Source of the DNA: Streptomyces sp. P3
GTDB taxonomy: Bacteria; Actinomycetota; Actinomycetes; Streptomycetales; Streptomycetaceae
Direction of reading: 5' to 3'
DNA: 64,000 bases
Assembly: GCF_003032475.1 (NCBI RefSeq)
Contig: NZ_CP028369.1
Location: 434,001-498,000, forward strand
The notes below the pieces were generated by a model, which was not told where the DNA came from, did no database searches, and saw only the letters and a list, made by a program, of their open reading frames with translations. Both the position numbers and the translations under genes were made by a program. Below, one piece after another: positions 18,241 through 30,700 of the stretch; position 1 is the stretch's first letter; every line of letters begins with the position of its first letter.

Positions 18241-20481
18241 CTACTCGTCCGCGGCGGCCGCCGGCAATGCCGCCCGCGGACGCTGCCAGCCGCGCGAGCC
18301 CCTGGCCCGCAGCCACGCCGTCGTCTCGTCGGCCGGCATGGCGGCCGCCACCAGCCAGCCCTGGACGGCGTCGCAGCCCAGGTCGCGCAGGCGTTCCCAG
18401 GTCTCGTCGTCCTCGACGCCCTCGGCCACGACCAGGAGCCCCAGGGAATGCGCGAGGTCGACCGTGCAGCGCACGATCTCCGCGTCCTCGGCGTCCACGG
18501 CCAGCCGCGCCACGAAGGAGCGGTCGATCTTCAGCTCGCTCACCGGCAGCCGGCGCAGGTGCACGAGGGAGGAGTAGCCGGTGCCGAAGTCGTCGAGGGA
18601 CATCTTCACGCCGTGGCCGGTCAGCCCGTTGAGGGTGTCGGCGGCACGCTGCGGGTCCTCCAGGAGGACGTGTTCGGTGATCTCCAGCTGGAGCGCCCCC
18701 GGCGGCACTCCGTGCCGGGCGAGGCGCGCCGCGACCGATCCCGCGAAGCCCGGCGTGTGGACGTCGCGCGGGGAGACGTTGACCGCGACCGGCACGAACA
18801 GCCCCTGGGCCCGCCACCGGGCGACCTGGCCGAGCGCCGTGTCCAGCACGTACTCGGTGAGGTGCGGCATCAGCCCCGACGACTCGGCGATCGCTATGAA
18901 CTCGTCCGGCGGGACCTTCCCGCGCTCCGGGTGCACCCAGCGGACCAGGGCCTCCAGCCCGGCCACCTGCCCGTCGAAGCGGACCTTCGGCTGGTAGTGC
19001 AGCTGCACCTCGTGCGCGTCGAGCGCGCGCCGCAGGTCGCCCAGCAGGCCGAGCCGGTCGGGGGTGTTGGAGTCGCGCTTGGACTCGTACACCTCGACGC
19101 CGGTGCGGTCCCGCTTGGCCTGGTACATCGCCACGTCGGCCCGGCGCAGCATGCCCTCGGCGTCGAGCGCGTGGTCGGGGAAGACGGCGACGCCCGCGCT
19201 GGCCTCCAGGACGAGGGTGAGCCCGTCGAGGTCGAGCGGCGAGCTGAGGTCGGCCACCAGTCCGCGGGCGACCCGGGTCGCCGAGGTGGTGGAGTCGGCG
19301 ACGGGGAGTAAGACGGCGAACTCGTCCCCGCCGAGCCGGGCGACCTCCGCTCCGCGCGGGAGGGCGAGCTTCAGCCGCTCGGCTATCTGGAGCAGCAGCC
19401 GGTCGCCTGCGAGGTGTCCGAGGGTGTCGTTGACCGAGCGGAAGCGGTCGAGGTCGATCAGCATGAGGGCGGACCGGGCGCCGATGCGCTCGGCGTCGTC
19501 CAGGGCGGTCCAGATCCGCTCCAGGAGCCACTGACGGTTGGGCAGTCCGGTGAGCGGGTCGCGCAGCTGCTCCTCGGCGCGGGCGCGGGCCATCCACAGG
19601 GTGGAGTCGAGGGCGACGAGCGGGATGGCGAACAGCGGCAGCAGGATCGGCTTGGCCATGGCCACCACGCAGATCAGCGGTGCGATGCCGAGCAGGGCGA
19701 CGGCGACCAGGCCCTGTCTGACCAGGGCCGTCCGGGCGACGGTCGGCAGTCCGCCGAGGCGGGGGGCGTGCAGGTACCAGAGCAGGACCCGGGTGACGGC
19801 GAGATAGGCGACGGCCACCAGGACCACCTGCGGGCCGGTGTAGACCGTCCAACTGTCGGGCGTCCAGGGGTGTTCCACGGACGGTATCCGTCCGCAGGCG
19901 GCCAGCAGCAGGGCGCCCGCGCCGATGCCGAGGACGTCCACCGCGCCGTGCAGGACGCCCTGCCGCCAGCGGTGGCGCCGGGCTACGCCGACCAGGACGA
20001 CCACGGTGAGGCTGACCAGGCCGGCCGGCACCCACCCGTACAGCAGCAGGACGGCGAGGGTGAGGGCGGCGCCGGAACCGGTGCCGGCCCACCACCGGGC
20101 GCGCCCGAGGAGGACCAGGTGGCCGACGACGACGCCGGCGAGGACGGCCAGCGCCCAGCCGGTCGTGCCGGACGGGAAGAGGGCGTGGTGGTCGGTGTGG
20201 GCGCGGGAGAAACCGGCGCCGAGGACGAGGGCGGCCGCCCCGACGACCGAGGCGGGCAGGGTGGGCCAGGAGAGCCGCCGGTCTGCTTCGGCGCCGGGCG
20301 CCCCGGGAGGCAGGGCGGGGAAGCCGCCTTCGAGGACGGGACGCGGTGCGGTGTGCGGCACGTACGTCTGCCCGGCCGGCCGCCGTTCGGAGCGCCCCGC
20401 CCACCGGTTTCCCCACCGGACGCCGGCGACCCGGCGCCGGCGCAGCCATGACTCCGGGGCGGCGCTCTCGGTCGGTTCCAT
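18241..20481 (-). CDS. rmdB: Membrane GGDEF-EAL c-di-GMP phosphodiesterase RmdB-like
   Basis: Composite membrane GGDEF-EAL protein of 746 residues. The N-terminal half has about eight hydrophobic segments, then GGDEF (RLGGDEFAVLL) and a fully conserved EAL domain: EALVRW, VNVSPRD, EITEHV, DDFGTGYSSL, ELKIDRSF, VVAEGVE and QGW. This predicts an active phosphodiesterase hydrolysing c-di-GMP. The position directly upstream of ligA matches S. coelicolor RmdB (SCO5495, from memory), which with RmdA affects colony morphology and development. The ATG at 20481 is preceded by GAGGGACGGGA; a longer frame to 20547 is unlikely. Note the contrast with the degenerate EAL protein at the left edge. Confidence 0.93.
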   Translation of the reverse strand: MEPTESAAPESWLRRRRVAGVRWGNRWAGRSERRPAGQTYVPHTAPRPVLEGGFPALPPGAPGAEADRRLSWPTLPASVVGAAALVLGAGFSRAHTDHHALFPSGTTGWALAVLAGVVVGHLVLLGRARWWAGTGSGAALTLAVLLLYGWVPAGLVSLTVVVLVGVARRHRWRQGVLHGAVDVLGIGAGALLLAACGRIPSVEHPWTPDSWTVYTGPQVVLVAVAYLAVTRVLLWYLHAPRLGGLPTVARTALVRQGLVAVALLGIAPLICVVAMAKPILLPLFAIPLVALDSTLWMARARAEEQLRDPLTGLPNRQWLLERIWTALDDAERIGARSALMLIDLDRFRSVNDTLGHLAGDRLLLQIAERLKLALPRGAEVARLGGDEFAVLLPVADSTTSATRVARGLVADLSSPLDLDGLTLVLEASAGVAVFPDHALDAEGMLRRADVAMYQAKRDRTGVEVYESKRDSNTPDRLGLLGDLRRALDAHEVQLHYQPKVRFDGQVAGLEALVRWVHPERGKVPPDEFIAIAESSGLMPHLTEYVLDTALGQVARWRAQGLFVPVAVNVSPRDVHTPGFAGSVAARLARHGVPPGALQLEITEHVLLEDPQRAADTLNGLTGHGVKMSLDDFGTGYSSLVHLRRLPVSELKIDRSFVARLAVDAEDAEIVRCTVDLAHSLGLLVVAEGVEDDETWERLRDLGCDAVQGWLVAAAMPADETTAWLRARGSRGWQRPRAALPAAAADE

Positions 20482-20682
20482 TCCCGTCCCTCTCACAGCC
20501 GGCGGTGCCCACGCCACGCGGCCCGTTGCCCTGACAACCCTGGGCACGGCAGGCGCACGTCACAACAGTAGGCCGCAGAAGGCTCCCACGGGCAGCGGTC
20601 GTCGACGGTTGCCCGAATGCGCCCCGGCCACCCGTATGCATCTGGTATGCGCCAATCGGGTGGCCTTCAACCGCCGCGGCGC

Positions 20683-23891
<3,209 letters not shown>

Positions 23892-23920
23892 GGGTGAAGC
23901 GTACGTAGCGCGACGGACCG

Positions 23921-24610
23921 TCAGCGCCCCGGCCGTACCGTCAGGTCGTTGATCTCGGCGTCCCTCGGAAGGTCGAGCGCCGTCAGGATCGTCGTGGCCA
24001 CCGACTCGGGGTCGATCCATTCCGCGGGGTCGTACTCCTTGCCCTCCTGCCGGTGCACCTTGGCCTGCATGGGGCTGGCGGTGCGGCCGGGGTAGACGGA
24101 GGTGACGCGGACGCCGTTGCCGTGCTCCTCGGCCCGCAGCGAGTCGGCGAGGGCCTTCAGGCCGTGCTTGGAGGCGGCGTACGCGGACCAGTCGGCGCTC
24201 GCCCGCAGGCCGGCGCCCGAGTTGACGAACAGCACGTGGCCGCGCGCTGTGCGCAGTTGCGGCAGGAAGTGCCGGGTCAGCTCCGCGGGGGCGATCAGGT
24301 TGACGTTGAGCTGGTGCCGCCAGGACTTCGGCGTGAGGTCGCCGACCGGGCCCAGGTCGACCACTCCGGCGATGTGCAGGAGGGAGTCCACCCGCTCCGG
24401 GAGGCTCTGGTGGGAGAAGGCCCAGCTCAGCCTGTCGGGGTCGGCGAGGTCGCCGACGAGCGTCCGCGCGCCGGGGAAGCCGGCCGCGAGTTCCTTCGCC
24501 CGGCCGGCGTCGCGCGCGTGCAGCACGAGTTCGTCCCCGCGCGCGTGCAGACGACGGGCGACGGCGGCGCCGATGCCGGACCCCGCTCCGGTGATCACAT
24601 GAGTAGCCAT
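23921..24610 (-). CDS. Short-chain dehydrogenase/reductase
   Basis: 229-residue NAD(P)-binding oxidoreductase. It has the SDR cofactor motif TGAGSGIG at the N-terminus, LVGDLADPD (adenine-binding Asp), HIAGVVD in place of the usual NNAG, catalytic Ser in LFVNSGAG and YAASKHGLK (YxxxK). Substrate unknown. The ATG at 24610 places the TGxxxGIG motif at the usual position; an ATG three codons upstream (24619) is possible. It reads away from the DUF427 gene, leaving a 73-bp divergent promoter region. Confidence 0.9.
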   Translation of the reverse strand: MATHVITGAGSGIGAAVARRLHARGDELVLHARDAGRAKELAAGFPGARTLVGDLADPDRLSWAFSHQSLPERVDSLLHIAGVVDLGPVGDLTPKSWRHQLNVNLIAPAELTRHFLPQLRTARGHVLFVNSGAGLRASADWSAYAASKHGLKALADSLRAEEHGNGVRVTSVYPGRTASPMQAKVHRQEGKEYDPAEWIDPESVATTILTALDLPRDAEINDLTVRPGR

Positions 24611-24683
24611 GCCCGCCATGCTCGCATCCCCGCCGAACCACTCGTCGCGGGAAGAACCGCGGGCCCGCGGGCGCTGTCGTGAC

Positions 24684-25007
24684 ATGACCCGAGGACACAC
24701 GATCACGATCGAGCAGGGCGACCGGCACGTCAGGGTCGTCCATGACGGCCAGGTGCTGGCCGAGACCGACCGGGCGCTGGTCCTGCGCGAGACCGGCTGT
24801 CCGGCGCGGTACTACATCCCCGCCGAGGACGTCCGGCTCGACGTCCTGACCCCCTCCGACACGCACACCTACTGCCCTTTCAAGGGAACCGCGTCCTACT
24901 GGTCGCTGCCGGGCGCGGCCGACCTCGTCTGGGCCTATCCGGATCCGAAGCCGGACGTGGCACAGATCAAGAACCACCTCTGCTTCTACGAACCCGAGGT
25001 GTCGTGA
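24684..25007 (+). CDS. DUF427-family protein
   Basis: 107-residue protein of the DUF427 family, common in actinobacteria and not functionally defined. Conserved sequences include VRVVHDGQVLAETDRALVL, PARYYIPAEDVR and the signature YCPFKGTASYWSL, followed by WAYPDPKPDVAQIKNHLCFY. The ATG at 24684 is chosen because family homology begins within ten residues. Stands alone between the divergent SDR and a downstream hydrolase gene 37 bp away, which may be cotranscribed. Confidence 0.88.
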   Translation: MTRGHTITIEQGDRHVRVVHDGQVLAETDRALVLRETGCPARYYIPAEDVRLDVLTPSDTHTYCPFKGTASYWSLPGAADLVWAYPDPKPDVAQIKNHLCFYEPEVS

Positions 25008-25044
25008 CCGATTAGTCGCGTGCTGTGGGGCAGTCTGCTGAAGC

Positions 25045-25827
25045 ATGGACAAGAAGACCACTTCACGCGACGGCACCTCCCTCGCGTACGGACGCACCGG
25101 CGCGGGTCCCGCGGTGATCCTGGTGAGCGGGGCGATGTCGACGGGGGCCACGGTGACGCCGTTCGCCGGGCCCCTCGCCGACCGCTTCACCGTCGTCTCC
25201 TACGACCGCAGGGGCCGGGGCGAGAGCGGCGACACCAGGCCCTACGACGTCGCCCGGGAGGTAGAGGATCTGGCCGCGCTCGTGGAGGCGGTGGGCGGCG
25301 AGGCGTCGCTGTACGGGCACTCGTCGGGCGGCGCCCTGGTCCTGGAGGCGGCGGCGAGCGGACTGCCGCTGCGCGGCGTCGCCGTGTACGAGGTGCCGTA
25401 CGCCGTCTATGAGGGCGGCGCGAAGGAGCGGGCCGAGTACACCGACAGCCTCACCGAGGCGCTGGAGCACGGCCGGCGCGGGGACGCGGTGGAGCTGTTC
25501 CTACGGCTGACGGGCCTGGCCGAGGAGATGATCCAGGGCGCCCGCCAGTCGCCGATGTGGGCCGGGATGGAGGCGCTCGCCCCGAGCCTCGCGTACGACG
25601 ACGCGGTGATGGGCGGTGGACTGGTGCCCCGTGACCTGCTGGCCTCGATCACCGTGCCGGTCCTGTCCCTCGGCGGCGGTGCGAGCCCCGACTGGATGCG
25701 CGAGGCCGCCCGCACGGTGGCCGAGTCGGTGCCGCAGGGCACGTACCGGGTGCTGGAAGGCCAGTCGCACATGGTGGACCCTCAGGCGCTCGCGTCGGCG
25801 CTGACGGAGTTCTTCTCGTCCCTCTAG
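25045..25827 (+). CDS. Alpha/beta-fold hydrolase
   Basis: 260-residue cytosolic hydrolase. The oxyanion/N-terminal strand reads VILVSGAMSTGA, followed by YDRRGRGESGD; the nucleophile elbow is GHSSGG (~residue 93). A late Asp in GGGASPDWM and His in LEGQSHMVDP complete the triad. Substrate not predictable. Begins at an ATG 37 bp after the DUF427 gene. Confidence 0.88.
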   Translation: MDKKTTSRDGTSLAYGRTGAGPAVILVSGAMSTGATVTPFAGPLADRFTVVSYDRRGRGESGDTRPYDVAREVEDLAALVEAVGGEASLYGHSSGGALVLEAAASGLPLRGVAVYEVPYAVYEGGAKERAEYTDSLTEALEHGRRGDAVELFLRLTGLAEEMIQGARQSPMWAGMEALAPSLAYDDAVMGGGLVPRDLLASITVPVLSLGGGASPDWMREAARTVAESVPQGTYRVLEGQSHMVDPQALASALTEFFSSL

Positions 25828-26015
25828 GCGATGGTCCCGCTGCCCGACGGTCCCGCCAGGCGGCGGCCGCGGTCACGCGCGTGGTCCGGCGGACGGAGGA
25901 GAGTGTGCGTACGCTCCGTGATTCGGCCCGGGCTTCGAGTAGGTGAAACCCCAGGTCGGTACCGACCTGGGGACAGCTTTCGTGCTATGGCACCTTGGGG
26001 TCGACCCCCGCCTCG

Positions 26016-26585
26016 TCACCGAAGCGAAGCGCTGATTTCCCCGTCGAAGGTGAGCACGATGAACATGCCGTTGCCGTTCACGCCGGCGTCCCGCTTGTTC
26101 GCCTCCAGCGTGGCGTAGACAGCACCCCGGTAGACGATCTGTGCGCGGTAGTGGTGCGGGCCCACCTTCGTGATCTTGGCCGTCGAGCCGTCGGGAAGCT
26201 TGAAGGAGCCGGGCCCGCTGTGGCCGCCTCCGAACCAGGAGTGCACCTCCCCGTCGAAGGTGAGCACGACGAACATGTTGTTGCCGTTCACTCCGGCGTC
26301 CTGCTTGTTCGCCTCCAGCCTGGCGTAGACAGCACCCCGGTAGACGATCTCCATGCGGTAGTGATGGGCCCCGAGCTTGTAGATCTTGCCCGTGCTGCCG
26401 TCCACCAACTTCACGGTGCGCCAGGGCGACGCCGTCGCGGATGTGGCCGTCGCCGTGACCCCGGCCCGGTGCGCGGTCGGTGTCGCGGCGAGGGCGGTTG
26501 CGGCGGGCGCCAGCAGAGCGGCCGTCAGAACCGTGCCGGTCAGGGCGCGGACGACTGCGCGGCGGGGCGCCTTCCATGTCGACAT
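26016..26585 (-). CDS. Secreted protein with two tandem ~70-residue repeats
   Basis: 189-residue protein with a Sec-type signal peptide (RRAVVRALTG, hydrophobic LTAALLAPAATAL, Ala-Ala-Thr cleavage region ~35). The mature part consists of two near-identical units, each with DGST-KI-K, HHYR--IVYRGAVYA-LEANK and DAGVNGN-MF-VLTFDGE. The period is 210 bp at DNA level (26041 versus 26251), so this is a recent internal duplication. Possibly a beta-rich cell-surface domain; no known family recognised. AGGAG 12 bases before the ATG supports the start. It borders the accessory block. Confidence 0.8.
   Translation of the reverse strand: MSTWKAPRRAVVRALTGTVLTAALLAPAATALAATPTAHRAGVTATATSATASPWRTVKLVDGSTGKIYKLGAHHYRMEIVYRGAVYARLEANKQDAGVNGNNMFVVLTFDGEVHSWFGGGHSGPGSFKLPDGSTAKITKVGPHHYRAQIVYRGAVYATLEANKRDAGVNGNGMFIVLTFDGEISASLR
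26041..26370 (-). repeat. Two direct 210-bp-spaced repeats inside the secreted protein gene
   Basis: The stretch starting ccgtcgaaggtgagcacga at 26041 recurs at 26251 with only scattered changes for roughly 120 bp (to the end of the agcaccccggtagacgatct segment). It encodes the two repeat units of the secreted protein. Confidence 0.8.
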
Positions 26586-26760
26586 GCGGGTCTCCTAGGT
26601 GAAGAGTCAAAGGGATGTGAGCCGCAGATCGCCTGTCTCCTCGTGTGCGGGGCCATGAGAATCGACGTCTTGCCTGATCGAACTTATTGATCGTTTTCAG
26701 CGGATTCGGCCATTCCCTGTCACAGTGGTGCAACAGGACCGTCGGACCGTCATGGCCTTG

Positions 26761-26880
26761 GCCGCGATCCTCGCCGACCCCACCGGGCGCGTGCCCTCGT
26801 ACGGCACGATCGCCTGGCCGGGGGCGTCGCCGCGAACCGGCTCGGCGAACGTCGCCTTCAGGAAGCCGTCGAGGTTCGCG
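26761..26880 (-). pseudogene. Remnant of an mnmA 3' end
   Basis: About 40 codons matching the C-terminus of the resident MnmA. The remnant reads TFAEPVRGDAPGQAIV then YEGTRPVGSARIA, versus [16 protein letters not shown] and [13 protein letters not shown] in the intact protein (24 of 30 residues identical). At DNA level I count about 77 of 92 matching bases between 26761-26852 and 40377-40468, with weaker similarity to 26880. The frame has no start of its own and runs past the normal stop into unrelated sequence (to 26697), so it is not a functional gene. Confidence 0.8.
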
Positions 26881-26949
26881 GGGGTCGTCCTCGTCGACGA
26901 TCGTTTGCGCGCGGCCTTCCGTCCGGACCGCCGCGAAGCCGGGCGTCGG

Positions 26950-27708
26950 CTACGGCTGGTGCGTCGGCGAGGAGACGGCGCCGCGCCACAGTCGCGGCTC
27001 CTCCTGCGCGAAATGCCGTTCACGCACGTCTGCGTCGGGTAGCGCGAGCCGGACGGCCCGTCGGAAAGCCGCTCCGTGGCCGGGGTGCTTGAGGTGGCAG
27101 AGTTCATGGACCAGAACGAGGTCGACCAGGACGACCGGCAGCTGTATCACCGCCCAGTGCACGGTGATCGCGCCCTCAGGGGAACAGGCGCCCCAGCGAC
27201 GGCCGAGGTCTCGCACCTCGACGCCCGCCGGATCACGTACTCCGGCCAGTGCCGCCAGCGGCGGCAGCCGGGCAGCGAGCCAGCGCTCCCCGCGGCTGCT
27301 GTACCACTGCACAAGGGGCCTCGCGTCAGCGGCAGCCGACCGCGATCGGGGCAGCTCCAGCCATCCCTGTCGCAGTCGTACGTGACTGCTGCCGTCGTCG
27401 GGAGTGAGCCTGAGCCGGTACCGACGGCCCAGGTAGGCGAAGCCCTCGCCGCCGATCAGGTCCCTGACCGGTTCGGCCGCCCGCAGGTCCTGTCGGCGGC
27501 GGACCTCGGCGGCGAGACGCGGCATCCGGCCACGCACCGCGTCGGCGATCTCTTTCGGATCCGCGCCCGCGGGAACCGCGAAGAGCACCCGGCCGTCCTC
27601 GGCGATCTCGATACCGAGGGTGCGGCGCCGTGGCCGCACGACGACGTCCCACCGCCACCCCCCGGGCACGGGGAGATCAGCGATGGCCTGTTCGACGACG
27701 GTGCTCAC
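26950..27708 (-). CDS. YgjP-like (DUF45) zinc metallopeptidase, restriction-linked
   Basis: 252-residue protein of the YgjP/DUF45 family (M48-like fold). The zinc motif HELCHLKHPGH (HExxH plus a third His, ~residue 207) is intact, preceded by the family segment LGRRWGACSPEGAITVHW. Genes of this family are often found beside type I restriction genes; their role is unknown. The GTG at 27708 has AGGAAGAG at good spacing. It is the last gene of the block, 61 bp downstream of hsdR on the same strand, so likely cotranscribed with it. Confidence 0.88.
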   Translation of the reverse strand: MSTVVEQAIADLPVPGGWRWDVVVRPRRRTLGIEIAEDGRVLFAVPAGADPKEIADAVRGRMPRLAAEVRRRQDLRAAEPVRDLIGGEGFAYLGRRYRLRLTPDDGSSHVRLRQGWLELPRSRSAAADARPLVQWYSSRGERWLAARLPPLAALAGVRDPAGVEVRDLGRRWGACSPEGAITVHWAVIQLPVVLVDLVLVHELCHLKHPGHGAAFRRAVRLALPDADVRERHFAQEEPRLWRGAVSSPTHQP

Positions 27709-27769
27709 CCGCTCTTCCTACCATCCGGCTACGACATCACCCTGCCCGCACTCGTCAGCGGTCACCGGG

Positions 27770-30700
27770 TCAGGTGTCCCCGCCGTCCGCCTCGTCGCGC
27801 GGCTGGTATCCGAGGAAGTACTCGGACCTCTCCACGGCCAGCTCCGTCAGATGGCTCGCGAGGTCGCCGATGTCGTCCCAGTCCATGTCGAGCCAGATCT
27901 CCAGGTGCTCGCAGAGTTCGCTGCGGATGCGGTTACGGGCGGCGATCTGCGTGTGTATCTGCGGACGTCGGACGAGGACCGACATCTCCCTGGTGAGACC
28001 GCGGGCCGCCCGGATCAGATCGGTGCCCGGCGGCCAGGGGTCCCGCTCGGCTTCTTCGGCGTGTTGCTGGAGCAGTCCGAGGACCAGTCGTTCGGTCCGG
28101 GAGTCGAGAGCGTCGCCGTCCTCCGGCTCCCGCTCGGCCGCGGCCACGTCCCCGACAAGACGCTTCAGGTCGGCGGCGGCCTGCTCGAAGTCGTCCTGCA
28201 TCCGCGCGATGATCTCTTCGAGTCGGACGCTGAACCTCTGGTAACCCGCCCGGTCACCGCCGATCTTCGCGGTGATACGCAGCTTCAGCGAGCCCGTCAT
28301 GTACGAGCACCGCGCCCGGGGGTCGGCGTTCGCGTCGACTCGTTCCATGAACTCCGGATCGGTGAGTTCGACAGGCGGGATCCGCTGCCGGATCCCGGTG
28401 GTCTCGATGTGCTGCGAGATGAGCCGGCGGACCTTGGCCCCGTAGCGACGCGGGCTGAACTGTTCACGGCCATCGAGGTAGCGGCGTCTGGCCATGTACT
28501 GCAGGGTCCCCAACTGGCCTGCCAGATCACGGTACTTCAGTGCCTCCGGATCCGGCAGGACCGCGTTGAGCGCGGTCAGGAAGTCGCGGACGCGTTCGTC
28601 GAACTCGCCGCGCCGCAGCGGGTCGTCGAGGCTCTCGCCGAGGAAGTCCTCCCACTGCGACTCGTCGCCGGGGTCGGTGACGTTCTGCCCGGCCAGGAAG
28701 CGGGTGACCTTCGCTGCGAGGTCTTCCAGGAGGGCCTTGGCGGCGGCGTCGGACCGCAGCAGCAGTCCGTCCCGGTCCGGGCTGCGGCCGTCGGGCTGCG
28801 GTCCCTGGTAGTCCGGCTGGAGGTGGTCCACGGATACGTTCCGGTAGCCGAGGACGTGGCGCAGGTGCTCCTGGTCGTAGGAGGCGAGCGAGCCGGCCAG
28901 TTCGGGGCCGATGCCGATGTAGTCGACGACCTGGCCCCACTTCTTGGCCGGGTAGGGCCGGTTGGTGCGGGCCACGGCCTGCAGCAGTCCCGCGCCGGAC
29001 AGCTTGCAGTCCAGGTAGAGGACCTGCTCGACGGGGGCGTCGAAGCCGGTGAGCAGCATCGACTGAACCACCAGGAAGGCCATGGTCTCCGGTGGCGCGC
29101 CGCCCTGCGTGTCCGGTGGCGCGGGCGGCCCGCTGTCGGCGGGCAGGTCCAGGTCGACGTTCCACACCTGGCCGCCGCTCGCCGGGGTGCCGATGCCGGA
29201 GGGCTGCAGCCCGTGCGTCCTGACGTTCCATGCCGGGTCGGCCGTGATATCGCGCGGAGGCAGCCCCTTCTTGAAGCGCTCGATGTGCGCGTCCTGGTGG
29301 CTCTTGGTGATCCACGGCCGCCATGTCTCCGGGTCGCTGCCGCCCTGCCTGGCCTGGGAGATGACGACGGCCGCGTCGAGCGTTCGCAGTACCTCGCGAT
29401 CCGGCAGGAGCATGAGGAGCGCCCGCTCCTCGTCGTCGGCTTCGAGCGCGGCCATGGGGTCGGCGGTCAGGGCGGGGTCGAGCGCGTCGAGGCGGGCGAC
29501 GAGCCGGTCGCGGGCGGCGAGCAGCGCGGTGTGGTAGCGGACGGCGGCGAGCCGGGAGACGGTGGCGATCTGCGCCCCGAAGCGGTCGGGCAACGCGGTG
29601 CGGGCCCAGTGGTCGAGCATGTGCTCGGCCTTGGCCTCGATCACCGATGGAGCCTCCAGAATCTCCTTGCGGCGGCCGAACTTGCGCAGCGCCTCGGCCC
29701 GCAGCTTCGGATCCGACGGCACCTTCTCGTCGAACCGGGCGTCGAGGGCGGCCTGTTCGATGACTTCGAGCGGTACGGCGTACGCCTCGTAGCGGACGGG
29801 CACGACTGACCGGTCGAGTTCGGCGTCGCGCAGGGTGTACGTGTCGGCGTACGGGCCGAAGATCTCCTCGCTGCGCTTGCGGTTGTCGCTGATCACCGGA
29901 GTGCCGGTGAAACCGACGAAGGCGGCACGCGGGAGCATGGCCCGCCAGCGGGCGGCCTGCCACTTGTCCTGGCCCCGGTGGGCCTCGTCGATCAGGACGA
30001 CGACGTGGTGGTGGGGATTGGCCACCCGGTTCTGTACGTATCCCTCGCCCTCGCCACCGTCCTCGACATCATCGTCGTCGGGTGCGGCGTCGGGCAGTGA
30101 CTCCTCCCGGCCGTCGTCCACGGTGTCGTCGCGCTGCGCCTTCTGCAGGGTGACGAGGACGACGTCCCCGACGTCCACCTCCAGGTACTTTCTGGCCCGC
30201 TTGACGCTCGGCGCGCGATGCACCTTCTCCTCGGTGGCGGCGAGGCTCGCCCGGATCTGCTTCTCCAGGTCGATGCGGTCGGTGACCACGACCACCTTGT
30301 GCGACTTCAGAGCGGGCCGGCTGCGCAGGTGCCGGACGAGGAACGCCATGGTCAGGCTCTTACCGGAGCCCTGGGTGTGCCAGACGACACCGCCCCGGTG
30401 ACCGACAGCCACGCCGGAAGCCGCCTGCCGGTCCCGCTCCTCCAGCTTCCGCGTGAGCGCCTTCACCGCCTTGAACTGCTGGTGGCGGCCGACCAGTTTG
30501 ACCGTACGCTGACCGCTGCCGAGCCGGGTGGTGAAGTCCCTCACCAGGTCGAGGAGATGGGCAGGGCGCAGCATCCCGGCGACGAGGATCTCCTGGTCGG
30601 TGAGGGCTGCCGACGCGGGCTTGCGCACCTCCTCGCGCACGAGGTCCTCACTCACGGGCGCGACCGTGCGCCACGGGGCGAAGTGCCGGGGTTCGGCGGT

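Noticed and set aside
26804..26816. Possible core attachment site (gcacgatcgcctg shared with 40420-40432)
   Set aside because: It is simply the longest identical run within two homologous coding segments; without an integrase or comparison strains it cannot be called an att site.
26697..27107. 136-residue minus-strand frame containing the mnmA-like segment as an intact gene
   Set aside because: Only about 40 residues resemble MnmA; the N-terminal part overlaps the YgjP-like gene and is Arg/Ser-rich noise, so it is called a remnant.
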